A stretch of DNA of 64,000 nucleotides from Spectribacter hydrogenoxidans (GTDB lineage: Bacteria > Pseudomonadota > Gammaproteobacteria > Nevskiales > Salinisphaeraceae), in NCBI RefSeq assembly GCF_031846275.1, contig NZ_JAVRIB010000006.1, positions 124,001 through 188,000 of the forward strand. Direction: 5' to 3'. Both the position numbers and the translations under genes were made by a program. The notes below the pieces were generated by a model. The model made no database searches. It saw nothing but the letters and a program-made list of their open reading frames with translations, and had not been told where the DNA came from. Positions 16,877 to 28,409 of the stretch are shown here, piece by piece (positions within the stretch are counted from its first letter, which is position 1; every line of letters begins with the position of its first letter).

Positions 16877-17793
16877 CAGTTCGTTTCCCGTTTATCAGCG
16901 TCGGCCATGCGCTGGGTGATTTCGGCGTCGCGCGCCGCCCAGAGTTCGTTCAGCCAGGCCCGGAAGCGTTCGGCATAGTCCGGGTCGTTCTCGTAATCGC
17001 CCCGGCGCAGGGCCTCGGGGATGTCCAGCCTGTGCAGCACCGCATGCACCTGCGGGATGCGGCCGCAGGCATAATCCCAGGCGCTGGGGTGGTCAGTGCC
17101 CGAATAGGTGACCATGAGTTCCACCACCCCGTCCAGCACGTCCCCCATGGCATTGAGCATGAACGCAGTACCGCCGGCCTTGGGCCGCAGCATGGTCCGG
17201 TAGGGGGATTGCCGGGCCGCCCGCTTGGCCGGAGTCGAGCGGGTGCCCTCCGCGTAGTTGACCACGGTGACCGATTGATGGCGATAGATCTCGCAGGCCC
17301 GCCGCGTGGTGTCCATATCGCGTCCGGCCAGCGCCGGATTGCGTTCGATCTGCTCACGCGTGTAACGGCGCATGTAGGGGAAATCCAGCGCCCAGGTGGC
17401 GAAGCCGATGAAGGGCACCCACAGCATCTGGCGCTTGATGAACCAGCGGGGGAAGGGCAGCGTCCGATCCAGGGCGCGGATCAGCACCGGGATGTCGGCC
17501 CAGCTCTGATGATTGCCGATCAGCAGGTAACGACCATCGGTGTCCGGCGGAATGTCGATATCGACCATCACCGGCTGGCAGGAGATGTAATCGGTGGTCC
17601 AGGTGATGGTGCGCACCCAGGCGCGGCAGAACCACAGCATGTAGGCGACACAGGCGCGTCGGAACCCCGCATGCGGCACCAGCAGCTTGGCCACGGCGCC
17701 GGGCAGGAAGCCGGTGAACAGCACCATCAGCGACAGGCTCACGACCAGAGCCGCGAGCACGCCTCGAATTGTCGGGGGCAGGGCCACCATCAT
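16876..17793 (-). CDS. plsC: 1-acyl-sn-glycerol-3-phosphate acyltransferase family protein
   Basis: A 305-residue PlsC-type acyltransferase. The catalytic H-x4-D motif is in NHQSWADIP, and the substrate-binding block is N-Y-A-E-G-T-R-S-T. Two N-terminal membrane segments are visible (about residues 8-30 and 45-65). It transfers an acyl group to lysophosphatidate or a related lipid at the inner membrane. The longer length and C-terminal region resemble the YihG-type acyltransferases more than the short housekeeping PlsC. First gene of the overlapping operon; 77 bp separate it from hemE upstream. Confidence 0.88.
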   Translation of the reverse strand: MMVALPPTIRGVLAALVVSLSLMVLFTGFLPGAVAKLLVPHAGFRRACVAYMLWFCRAWVRTITWTTDYISCQPVMVDIDIPPDTDGRYLLIGNHQSWADIPVLIRALDRTLPFPRWFIKRQMLWVPFIGFATWALDFPYMRRYTREQIERNPALAGRDMDTTRRACEIYRHQSVTVVNYAEGTRSTPAKRAARQSPYRTMLRPKAGGTAFMLNAMGDVLDGVVELMVTYSGTDHPSAWDYACGRIPQVHAVLHRLDIPEALRRGDYENDPDYAERFRAWLNELWAARDAEITQRMADADKRETN

Positions 17794-17870
17794 CGCCGGT
17801 CGGAGTGGCCGCCGGCCAGCCGGGTCGTCGTGTCCATGGGCCGGATTTTACACCGGCCGCTGACAACGTT

Positions 17871-18926
17871 TCAGTGGTGGTCGCTGGCGCTGAGCTCGTG
17901 CACGGCATCGACCAGGGTCGCCACGTGGTCGGGATTCACCTCGGGCGTGACGCCGTGCCCGAGGTTGAAGATGTGGCCCGGGCCCGGGCCGTAGTCGGCC
18001 AGAATCTTGCCGACCTTGTCCCGGATGACGGCCGGGTCCGCGTAGAGCGCGGCGGGATCGAGATTTCCCTGCAGTGCTACCCGATCGCCCACCCGTTGCC
18101 GGGCCGATCCGATATCGACGGTCCAGTCCAGTCCCACGGCGTCGCAGCCGGTATCGGCAATCGCCTCCAGCCAAGCCCCGCCGCCCTTGGTAAACAGGAT
18201 CACGGGCACCCGATTGCCCTGCGGGTCCGGCCGCAGTCCGGCCACGATGCGCTGCATGTAGGCCAGCGAGAACTGGTGGTAGCCGGCGGGCGTGAGCACG
18301 CCGCCCCAGGTGTCGAAGATCTGCACCGCCTGGGCGCCGGCCGCAATCTGGCCGTTGAGGTAATCGGTGACGGCATCAGCCAGCAGACCCAGCAGTCTTT
18401 CCAGCGTGGCCGGATCGTCATAGGCCATCGCCTTGATGCGGCGGAAATCCTTGCTGGGCCCGCCCTCGACCATGTAGGTGGCCAGCGTCCAGGGGCTGCC
18501 GGCGAAGCCGATCAGCGGCACCCGGCCGTCCAGTTCCCGCCTGATGGTGCGCACCGCGTTCATGACATAGCCGAGATCGTCCTCGGCATCCGGTTTGCCG
18601 AGGCGGGCGATGGCGGCCGCGTCCTGCACTGGGTGCTCGAACTTGGGCCCCTCGCCGGGGGTGAAGTACAGACCCAGGCCCATGGCTTCCGGAATGGTCA
18701 GGATGTCCGAGAACAGGATGGCCGCGTCCAGATCGAAGCGCCGCAGCGGCTGCATCGTGACCTCGCAGGCCAGCTCGGCGTTGCGGCACAGGTCCATGAA
18801 ACTGCCGGCCTGATCCCGCGTGGCCCGGTACTCGGGCAGGTAGCGCCCGGCCTGGCGCATCAGCCAGACAGGTGTGCGGTCCACCGGTTCACGGCGCAGG
18901 GCTTTCAGCAGTCGATCATTTTTCAT
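17871..18926 (-). CDS. hemE: Uroporphyrinogen decarboxylase
   Basis: A 351-residue enzyme that converts uroporphyrinogen III to coproporphyrinogen III in haem synthesis. The N-terminal signature RTPVWLMRQAGRYLPEYR is at about residues 17-34, GFAGSPWTLATYMVEGG follows, and the catalytic Asp lies in the FSDIL block. I chose the ATG at 18926, which gives the standard MKNDRLLKALRR beginning; the frame to 18974 runs into a repeated intergenic hairpin. Its position downstream of gltBD matches Pseudomonas synteny. Confidence 0.96.
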   Translation of the reverse strand: MKNDRLLKALRREPVDRTPVWLMRQAGRYLPEYRATRDQAGSFMDLCRNAELACEVTMQPLRRFDLDAAILFSDILTIPEAMGLGLYFTPGEGPKFEHPVQDAAAIARLGKPDAEDDLGYVMNAVRTIRRELDGRVPLIGFAGSPWTLATYMVEGGPSKDFRRIKAMAYDDPATLERLLGLLADAVTDYLNGQIAAGAQAVQIFDTWGGVLTPAGYHQFSLAYMQRIVAGLRPDPQGNRVPVILFTKGGGAWLEAIADTGCDAVGLDWTVDIGSARQRVGDRVALQGNLDPAALYADPAVIRDKVGKILADYGPGPGHIFNLGHGVTPEVNPDHVATLVDAVHELSASDHH

Positions 18927-18937
18927 AAGGCGAGCGG

Positions 18938-19006
18938 AACCGCAAAGGACGCAAGGAGCGGACAGGGCCATCATGGACAGGCACGGCCTTTGTGCTCCTT
19001 GCGGTT
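18938..19006. repeat. Intergenic inverted repeat, CGCAAAGGACGC family, copy 1
   Basis: The left arm AACCGCAAAGGACGCAAGGAGC (first 16 bases at 18938-18953) and the right arm GCTCCTTGCGGTT (18994-19006) are inverted. The right arm runs into the pyrF stop codon: the TAA lies in GCGGTTAATGG on the plus strand. It belongs to the same family as the elements at 20318 and 21851. Confidence 0.75.
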
Positions 19007-19715
19007 AATGGCTTTTCGACAGGGCGCCAGCGATCTCGGATTGAATGGCTTGCGCCGCTGCTACCGGGTCTTCGGCGTCGCGGATGGGCCGTCCCACGAC
19101 CAGGTAGTCCGATCCGGCCCGGATCGCCTCACGCGGCGTCATCACTCGCTTCTGGTCGTCGTCGTTATCCACCGGGCGGATACCGGGCGTGACCGCAATC
19201 AGCCGGTCCGGCGCCTCGGCGCGCAGGGCGGCAACCTCCATGCCGGAGGACACCACGCCGTCGCAACCGGCCGCCAGCGCCCGTCGCGCGCGGGACAGCA
19301 CCAGGGATTCCACGTCGCAGGCGAAGCCGAGATCGTTCAGGTCGCCGCGATCCAGGCTGGTGAGAGCTGTCACGGCGAGAATTTTCAGCGGCCCGCGCGT
19401 GGCTTGGGCGGCCGCTTCCATGATGGCCTGATTGCCGTGCACGGTGGCGAAGTCCACCTCGCGCTCGGCCAGCCGCGCCACCGCGCGGGCCACGGTGGCC
19501 GGCACGTCGAACAGCTTGAGATCGACAAACACCTTCTTGTCGCGCTCTCGCAGCCAGTCGATCAGGTCCAGAAAGCCCTCCGACAGTGCCAGTTCGAGTC
19601 CGATCTTGTAGAACACCACCGTGTCGTCAAGCTGCTCGACCAGCTGCCGGGCGGCGATGTGGTGCGGTACGTCGAGTGCGACGATGAGACGCTCGCGGGC
19701 AGGAATCGTGGTCAT
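19005..19715 (-). CDS. pyrF: Orotidine-5'-phosphate decarboxylase
   Basis: A 236-residue enzyme forming UMP from OMP. The catalytic D-x-K-x-x-D array is in FVDLKLFDVP, with IVALDVP at the N terminus, KIGLEL, and a C-terminal phosphate-binding TPGIRP...GSDYLVVGRPI. The ATG at 19715 overlaps the ccdB stop codon as TGATG, so translation is probably coupled to the toxin gene; a TTG one codon earlier is also possible. Coupling of a housekeeping pyrimidine gene to a toxin-antitoxin pair is unusual. Its stop codon lies in a repeated hairpin. Confidence 0.95.
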   Translation of the reverse strand: MTTIPARERLIVALDVPHHIAARQLVEQLDDTVVFYKIGLELALSEGFLDLIDWLRERDKKVFVDLKLFDVPATVARAVARLAEREVDFATVHGNQAIMEAAAQATRGPLKILAVTALTSLDRGDLNDLGFACDVESLVLSRARRALAAGCDGVVSSGMEVAALRAEAPDRLIAVTPGIRPVDNDDDQKRVMTPREAIRAGSDYLVVGRPIRDAEDPVAAAQAIQSEIAGALSKSH

Positions 19716-20023
19716 CAAGTGCCTGTCAGCAGGAAATCGATGGCGCCGAAAATGGTATCGCGTTCGGCGGAAAGGTCGGCCACCCAGTCACACAGTTCCC
19801 GCGCTGGCAGGCCGGCGAGGTCAGGCGACGCCAGGATAACGCGTCGGTCCGCGACGATGAACGCCGGGTGCAGACGGGTCAGGCGGGGGCCGAACACCTC
19901 GGCATCGACCAGCGGTGCCACCAGACGGCTATCGATGGTCACGATATCCGACTGGAGATCGAGCAGGAACGGAACCTGCTCCGCGCTTGGTCGCGGATTG
20001 CGATAGGCCTGATACTGCGCCAT
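19715..20023 (-). CDS. ccdB: CcdB-family toxin
   Basis: A 102-residue protein aligning by eye along its whole length with F-plasmid CcdB: a DLQSDIV block near residue 22, an HPAF..ADRRVIL block, and W-V-A-D-L-S-A-E-R-D-T-I-F-G-A-I-D-F. CcdB poisons DNA gyrase. The C terminus here ends F-L-L-T-G-T, whereas F-plasmid CcdB ends in W-G-I, residues needed for gyrase poisoning, so toxicity is not assured. The ATG directly follows the ccdA stop (TGA ATG). Its own stop overlaps the pyrF start. Confidence 0.88.
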   Translation of the reverse strand: MAQYQAYRNPRPSAEQVPFLLDLQSDIVTIDSRLVAPLVDAEVFGPRLTRLHPAFIVADRRVILASPDLAGLPARELCDWVADLSAERDTIFGAIDFLLTGT

Positions 20024-20245
20024 TCAGAAGGAAACTAGGTCCCGGTTCCAGAGCCCGTCCCGCTCGATGCGCTCATTGTAGGCCCGGATGGCCTCCCGGT
20101 TTTCCTCCTGCCAGCGCAGCGCTCGCATTTCCCGATTGCGTTCGACGAGTGTCTGTTCGAACAGCTGCGACAGGTTGACGTTCAGCGCACGCGCGTCGCG
20201 CAGCACCGATTCGTCCACGGAAAGATTGATTCGCGCCTTGGACAT
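20024..20245 (-). CDS. ccdA: CcdA-family antitoxin
   Basis: A 73-residue antitoxin with an N-terminal ribbon-helix-helix (KARINLSVDESVLRDARAL, residues about 3-21). A toxin-binding C terminus follows, with W-Q-E-E-N-R-E-A-I-R-A-Y-N as in CcdA. I chose the ATG at 20245; the alternative at 20263 lies inside a perfect palindrome that looks like the operator, so translation from there would start within the control site. CcdA neutralises CcdB and, with it, represses the operon (family knowledge). Confidence 0.88.
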   Translation of the reverse strand: MSKARINLSVDESVLRDARALNVNLSQLFEQTLVERNREMRALRWQEENREAIRAYNERIERDGLWNRDLVSF

Positions 20246-20256
20246 GCGTGCAAGTA

Positions 20257-20275
20257 TGCGCATGAATCATGCGCA
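20257..20275. promoter_or_regulatory. Palindromic operator candidate for CcdA
   Basis: TGCGCATGA-A-TCATGCGCA is a perfect 9-bp-arm palindrome centred at 20266, ending 12 bp before the ccdA start. Ribbon-helix-helix antitoxins bind such short palindromes, so this is the likely autoregulatory site of ccdAB (and, by read-through, pyrF). Confidence 0.65.
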
Positions 20276-20317
20276 CGGCAAGCCCTACAATTTGGAGGGT
20301 GTGCGTCCGTTTCGTTT

Positions 20318-20392
20318 AACCGCGAAGGTCGCCAAAGACGCAAAGGTTCTCTTGATAAATATCCTTTGCGCTTCTTTGCGTCCTTCGCGGTT
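20318..20392. repeat. Intergenic inverted repeat, CGCAAAGGACGC family, copy 2
   Basis: The left arm begins AACCGCGAAGG and continues with AAAGACGCAAAGG. The right arm, ATCCTTTGCG...CTTTGCG..CCTTCGCGGTT, is its inverted counterpart. The element fills the gap between gltD and the ccdA operator. At its gltD side it could act as a stem-loop at the 3' end of the gltD message. Confidence 0.75.
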
Positions 20393-20413
20393 CAAGACCC
20401 GCTTGCCAACACC

Positions 20414-21823
20414 TCAAACGCCAAGGTAGTCGAGAATGCCCTGGCCGGCCTCCCGCCCCTCGAACACCGCCGTGACCACGAGGTCCGAGCCACGGACCAT
20501 GTCCCCGCCGGCAAATACCTTCGGGTTGGAGGTCTGGAAGCGGAATTCGCCGTCGCCGGCCGCGATCACGCGGCCGCCATCATCCACGTCGATGGTGTGG
20601 TCGTCGAACCAGTCCTGCGGGTTGGGCCGGAAGCCGAAGGCGATGATCACCCGGTCGGCCGGGATCACTTCCTCGGTGCCGGGCACCGGTTCGGGTCGCT
20701 GGCGGCCGCGGGCATCCGGGGCGCCGAGCTTGGTGGTCACTACCTTCACGCCCTCAACCTTGCCGTCGCCCACGATTTCCACCGGCTGACGGTTGAACTT
20801 GAACTTGACGCCTTCTTCCTTGGCGTTGGCCACCTCGCGAGCGGAGCCGGGCATGTTTCCCTCGTCCCGACGGTAGGCGCAGGTCACGCTTCTCGCCCCG
20901 TGGCGGATCGAGGTGCGGTTGCAGTCCATGGCGGTGTCGCCGCCGCCGAGGACGACCACCCGCTGGCGCTGCATATTGATGAACTGCCTGGTGTCGGTTT
21001 CCAGGCCCAGTTCGCGGTTGATGTTGGAGACCAGGAAAGGCAGGGCCTCGTATACCCCTTCGAGCTCCTCGCCGGGGAAGCCGCCCTTCATGTAGGTGTA
21101 GGTGCCCATGCCCATGAACACGGCGTCGTGCTGGTCTAGCAACTGTTCCATGGACACGTCCTTGCCCACCTCGACGCCGAGGCGGAATTCCACGCCCATG
21201 CCTTCCATGACTTCGCGCCGGGTCTCGACCACTTCCTTTTCCAGCTTGAACGGGGGGATGCCAAACGTCAGCAGGCCGCCGATGCGCGGGTATTTGTCAT
21301 ACACCACGGCTTTGACGCCGCTTCGGACCAGGATGTCAGCGGCACCCAGGCCGGCTGGCCCCGCACCGATCACCGCCACCTTCTTGTCGGTCCACTTCAC
21401 GTGGGATACGTCCGGCCGCCAGCCCTGCTTGAAGGCCTCGTCGGTGATGTACTTTTCCACCGAGCCGATGGAAATGGCCCCGAAGCCGTCGTTCATGGTG
21501 CAGGCGCCCTCGCACAGACGGTCCTGTGGACAGATGCGGCCGCAGATTTCGGGCAGCGTGTTGGTCTGGTGCGAAAGCTCCGCTGCCTCGAACAGATTTC
21601 CCTCCTCGACCAGCTTCAGCCAGTTGGGGATATAGTTGTGTACCGGACACTTCCACTCGCAGTACGGGTTGCCGCATGAAATGCAGCGTCCGGCCTGCTT
21701 GGCCGCCGTTTCCTTGTCGAATTGTCCGTAGATTTCGGCGAATTCATGGATGCGCACCGAGGCCTCGACCTTGGGCGGATCCTGCCGCGGCATTTCCAGG
21801 AATTGCAGGTTGTTCTTTGCCAT
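20414..21823 (-). CDS. gltD: Glutamate synthase, small (beta) subunit
   Basis: A 469-residue NADPH-oxidising subunit of glutamate synthase. N-terminal cysteines for the 4Fe-4S clusters are in CISCGNPYCEWKCPVHNYIP, with more in the I-C-P-Q-D-R-L-C-E-G-A-C block. FAD-binding VIGAGPAGLGAA and NADPH-binding VVLGGGDTAMDCNR follow. I chose the start giving MAKNNLQFLEMPRQDPP, the usual GltD beginning; the frame to 21868 reads into the hairpin repeat at 21851. It passes electrons to GltB, encoded immediately upstream on the same strand. Confidence 0.96.
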   Translation of the reverse strand: MAKNNLQFLEMPRQDPPKVEASVRIHEFAEIYGQFDKETAAKQAGRCISCGNPYCEWKCPVHNYIPNWLKLVEEGNLFEAAELSHQTNTLPEICGRICPQDRLCEGACTMNDGFGAISIGSVEKYITDEAFKQGWRPDVSHVKWTDKKVAVIGAGPAGLGAADILVRSGVKAVVYDKYPRIGGLLTFGIPPFKLEKEVVETRREVMEGMGVEFRLGVEVGKDVSMEQLLDQHDAVFMGMGTYTYMKGGFPGEELEGVYEALPFLVSNINRELGLETDTRQFINMQRQRVVVLGGGDTAMDCNRTSIRHGARSVTCAYRRDEGNMPGSAREVANAKEEGVKFKFNRQPVEIVGDGKVEGVKVVTTKLGAPDARGRQRPEPVPGTEEVIPADRVIIAFGFRPNPQDWFDDHTIDVDDGGRVIAAGDGEFRFQTSNPKVFAGGDMVRGSDLVVTAVFEGREAGQGILDYLGV

Positions 21824-21850
21824 GAGCGAGCTACTGAATAGATTGGCGAC

Positions 21851-21893
21851 CCGCAGAGGACGCAACATGCATGAATCGTTGCGTCCTCTGCGG
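21851..21893. repeat. Intergenic inverted repeat, CGCAAAGGACGC family, copy 3
   Basis: Perfect 16-bp arms CCGCAGAGGACGCAAC and GTTGCGTCCTCTGCGG flank an 11-bp loop. The element lies in the gltB-gltD gap and may be transcribed as a stable stem-loop between the two coding regions. Confidence 0.8.
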
Positions 21894-21932
21894 CTCTAGA
21901 TATCCGGCGAGGGCTGGGCCGCACCGTTCGAA

Positions 21933-26402
<4,470 letters not shown>

Positions 26403-26596
26403 AGCGTCATCCTCGGTGCCGCGGTCGCCGCCGGCACCTTTCCCGCGGGCGGCAGGATCAGGAACAAGCGGGAACGCGCCGGTTTCAGGGCCGCCCGTTG
26501 TGGATGGTGGCGGCCGCGGCGATAGCTGCGAACCCCCGAGTATAGCGGTTCGATTGCCGGCGGGCAATCGGGCGAGGATGGCCGGATGCTGCAAAT

Positions 26597-26617
26597 AACG
26601 CGCTAAATCAGCGCGTT
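26597..26617 (-). terminator. Weak stem-loop downstream of aroB
   Basis: The stem AACGCGCT / AGCGCGTT with a 5-nt loop lies 13 bp beyond the aroB stop. On the minus strand it is followed only by ATTTG, so it is at best a weak terminator or an mRNA 3' stabiliser. Confidence 0.35.
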
Positions 26618-26629
26618 AGGGGTGCGCGG

Positions 26630-27709
26630 CTATTCCGCTCGGGCGTTCCCGACCAGGGTTCGGGACAGCGTGTCGGGGCTGAAGTCGCCGGTCACCACCG
26701 CCTCACCCAGCGCCCGGAGCAGCACCAGCCGCAGCTGTCCTGCGACCACCTTCTTGTCGCGGGCCATCAGCGCGCGCATGTGTTCGGGCGTCAGACCGCG
26801 CGGCGGACGGGTCGGAAGGCCCGCCCGCTCGATGAGGTGTACCGCCCGGGCGCGATCGTCCTCGCCGAGCCAACCCAGCCGGACCGACATGTCGGCGGCC
26901 ATGCACATGCCGGCGCCCACCGCCTCGCCGTGCAGCCACTCGCCATAGCCCAGACCGGCCTCGATGGCATGGCCGAAGGTATGCCCCAGATTCAGTAGCG
27001 CCCGCACGCCGCCTTCACGCTCGTCCGCGGCCACCACCTCGGCCTTGTTTCGGCAGGAACGGGCAATGGCTTCGGTCAGCAGTGCCGGCTTCCGCGCGCG
27101 CAGGCCGTCCATGTGGGTCTCCAGCCATTCCAGGAATCCGCGGTCCCGGATCAGGCCGTACTTGATGATCTCCGCCAGCCCGGCCGACAGTTCGCGGTCC
27201 GGCAGGGTGGCCAGGACGTCGGTGTCGGCAATCACCGCCCGAGGCTGATGAAAGGCACCGATCATGTTCTTGCCCAGCGGGTGGTTCACGCCGGTCTTGC
27301 CGCCGACCGAGGAGTCCACCTGCGCCAGCAGCGTGGTGGGCACCTGGATGAAATCGATGCCGCGCTGGTAGATGGCCGCCGCGAAGCCGGCCAGGTCACC
27401 GATCACGCCGCCACCCAGCGCCACCAGCGTGCCGTCGCGGCCGAAACCGGCACGCAGCAGCCTGTCCAGTACCTGTTCGGTCCGGGCCAGGGTCTTTTCC
27501 GCTTCGCCGTCGGGCAGCACCAGCGTTTCGGGCTCGCCCAGGGCGGCCACGATCCGATCCAGGTAAAGCGGCGCCACACAGTCATTGGTGACGACCAGAA
27601 TCTGGCCGCTACCGCGATGGCGTTCATACAGTTCGGGTTGTGCCAGCAGCCCCGGCCCGATGTAGATGGGGTAGGTCCGCTCGCCGAGGTCGACGGCCAG
27701 CTGTTGCAT
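26630..27709 (-). CDS. aroB: 3-dehydroquinate synthase
   Basis: A 359-residue enzyme of the shikimate pathway that cyclises DAHP using NAD and a metal. Recognised blocks are the NAD-binding GGGVIGDLAGFAAAIYQRGI, the QVPTTLLAQVDSSVGGKTGV stretch, and the zinc-ligand region NLGHTFGHAIE. It lies 8 bp downstream of aroK in the same direction, the standard aroK-aroB arrangement. In Pseudomonas and E. coli a DamX/SPOR-domain gene follows; here gltB follows directly. Confidence 0.97.
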   Translation of the reverse strand: MQQLAVDLGERTYPIYIGPGLLAQPELYERHRGSGQILVVTNDCVAPLYLDRIVAALGEPETLVLPDGEAEKTLARTEQVLDRLLRAGFGRDGTLVALGGGVIGDLAGFAAAIYQRGIDFIQVPTTLLAQVDSSVGGKTGVNHPLGKNMIGAFHQPRAVIADTDVLATLPDRELSAGLAEIIKYGLIRDRGFLEWLETHMDGLRARKPALLTEAIARSCRNKAEVVAADEREGGVRALLNLGHTFGHAIEAGLGYGEWLHGEAVGAGMCMAADMSVRLGWLGEDDRARAVHLIERAGLPTRPPRGLTPEHMRALMARDKKVVAGQLRLVLLRALGEAVVTGDFSPDTLSRTLVGNARAE

Positions 27710-27717
27710 TGGGCCCT

Positions 27718-28254
27718 CTAGATCTCGGCCGTGCCGATGCTCTCCAGGCGCTCCACGATCTCGCGCGCCAGGCGTCGGGCCGGCTGGTCGCCGGTCTTGA
27801 CGGTGAGATCCGCAATGCTCCGGTAGAGCGGGTCGCGCTCTTCCATCAGCTGGGTCAGGGTGGCCTCGACGTCATCGCTGCCTTCCAGCAGCGGGCGATT
27901 GCGGTTGTTGCGGGTGCGTGCCAGCTGCTGTTCTAGCGAGGTCTCCAGATAGACCACCACGCCACGCGCGGAGAGCAGGTCACGATTGGCCGACTCCAGA
28001 ATCACGCCCCCGCCGGTGGCCATGACCGTATTGGTCTCGTTGACCAGCGTGGCGATCATGTCGCTTTCGCGCTTTCGGAAGCCGTCCTCACCCTCCATGT
28101 CGAAGATGAAGGAGATGTCCACGCCCGTGCGTTTCTCGATTTCCTGATCGGAATCGATGAACTGCATGCCCTTGATTTCGGCAATCCGGCGACCGACGGT
28201 GGTCTTGCCGGCGCCCATGGGGCCGATGAGGTAAATGTTCGGGTTGGCTGCCAT
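27718..28254 (-). CDS. aroK: Shikimate kinase
   Basis: A 178-residue kinase. The P-loop GPMGAGKTTVG is at residues 11-21, the shikimate-binding D-S-D and R-K-R-E residues are in place (FIDSDQEIE, DGFRKRES), and ATGGGVILE follows. It phosphorylates shikimate at the 3-position. It is co-directional with aroB. A lipoprotein gene separates it from pilQ, whereas in Pseudomonas pilQ and aroK are adjacent. Confidence 0.97.
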   Translation of the reverse strand: MAANPNIYLIGPMGAGKTTVGRRIAEIKGMQFIDSDQEIEKRTGVDISFIFDMEGEDGFRKRESDMIATLVNETNTVMATGGGVILESANRDLLSARGVVVYLETSLEQQLARTRNNRNRPLLEGSDDVEATLTQLMEERDPLYRSIADLTVKTGDQPARRLAREIVERLESIGTAEI

Positions 28255-28409
28255 GAAACCTACTAGGTCGTCTCCAAAGGCGCATCGTCGAGAAACATGC
28301 GGGCGCGTGTTTCTGCTCGATTCAGCAAACGACGCGCAGCCGGGATTCTAGAGCAAATGGCGCGAATCTTCGACTCCTGCTGGCTGCTGGGATTGGAGAG
28401 TGATGTCGG

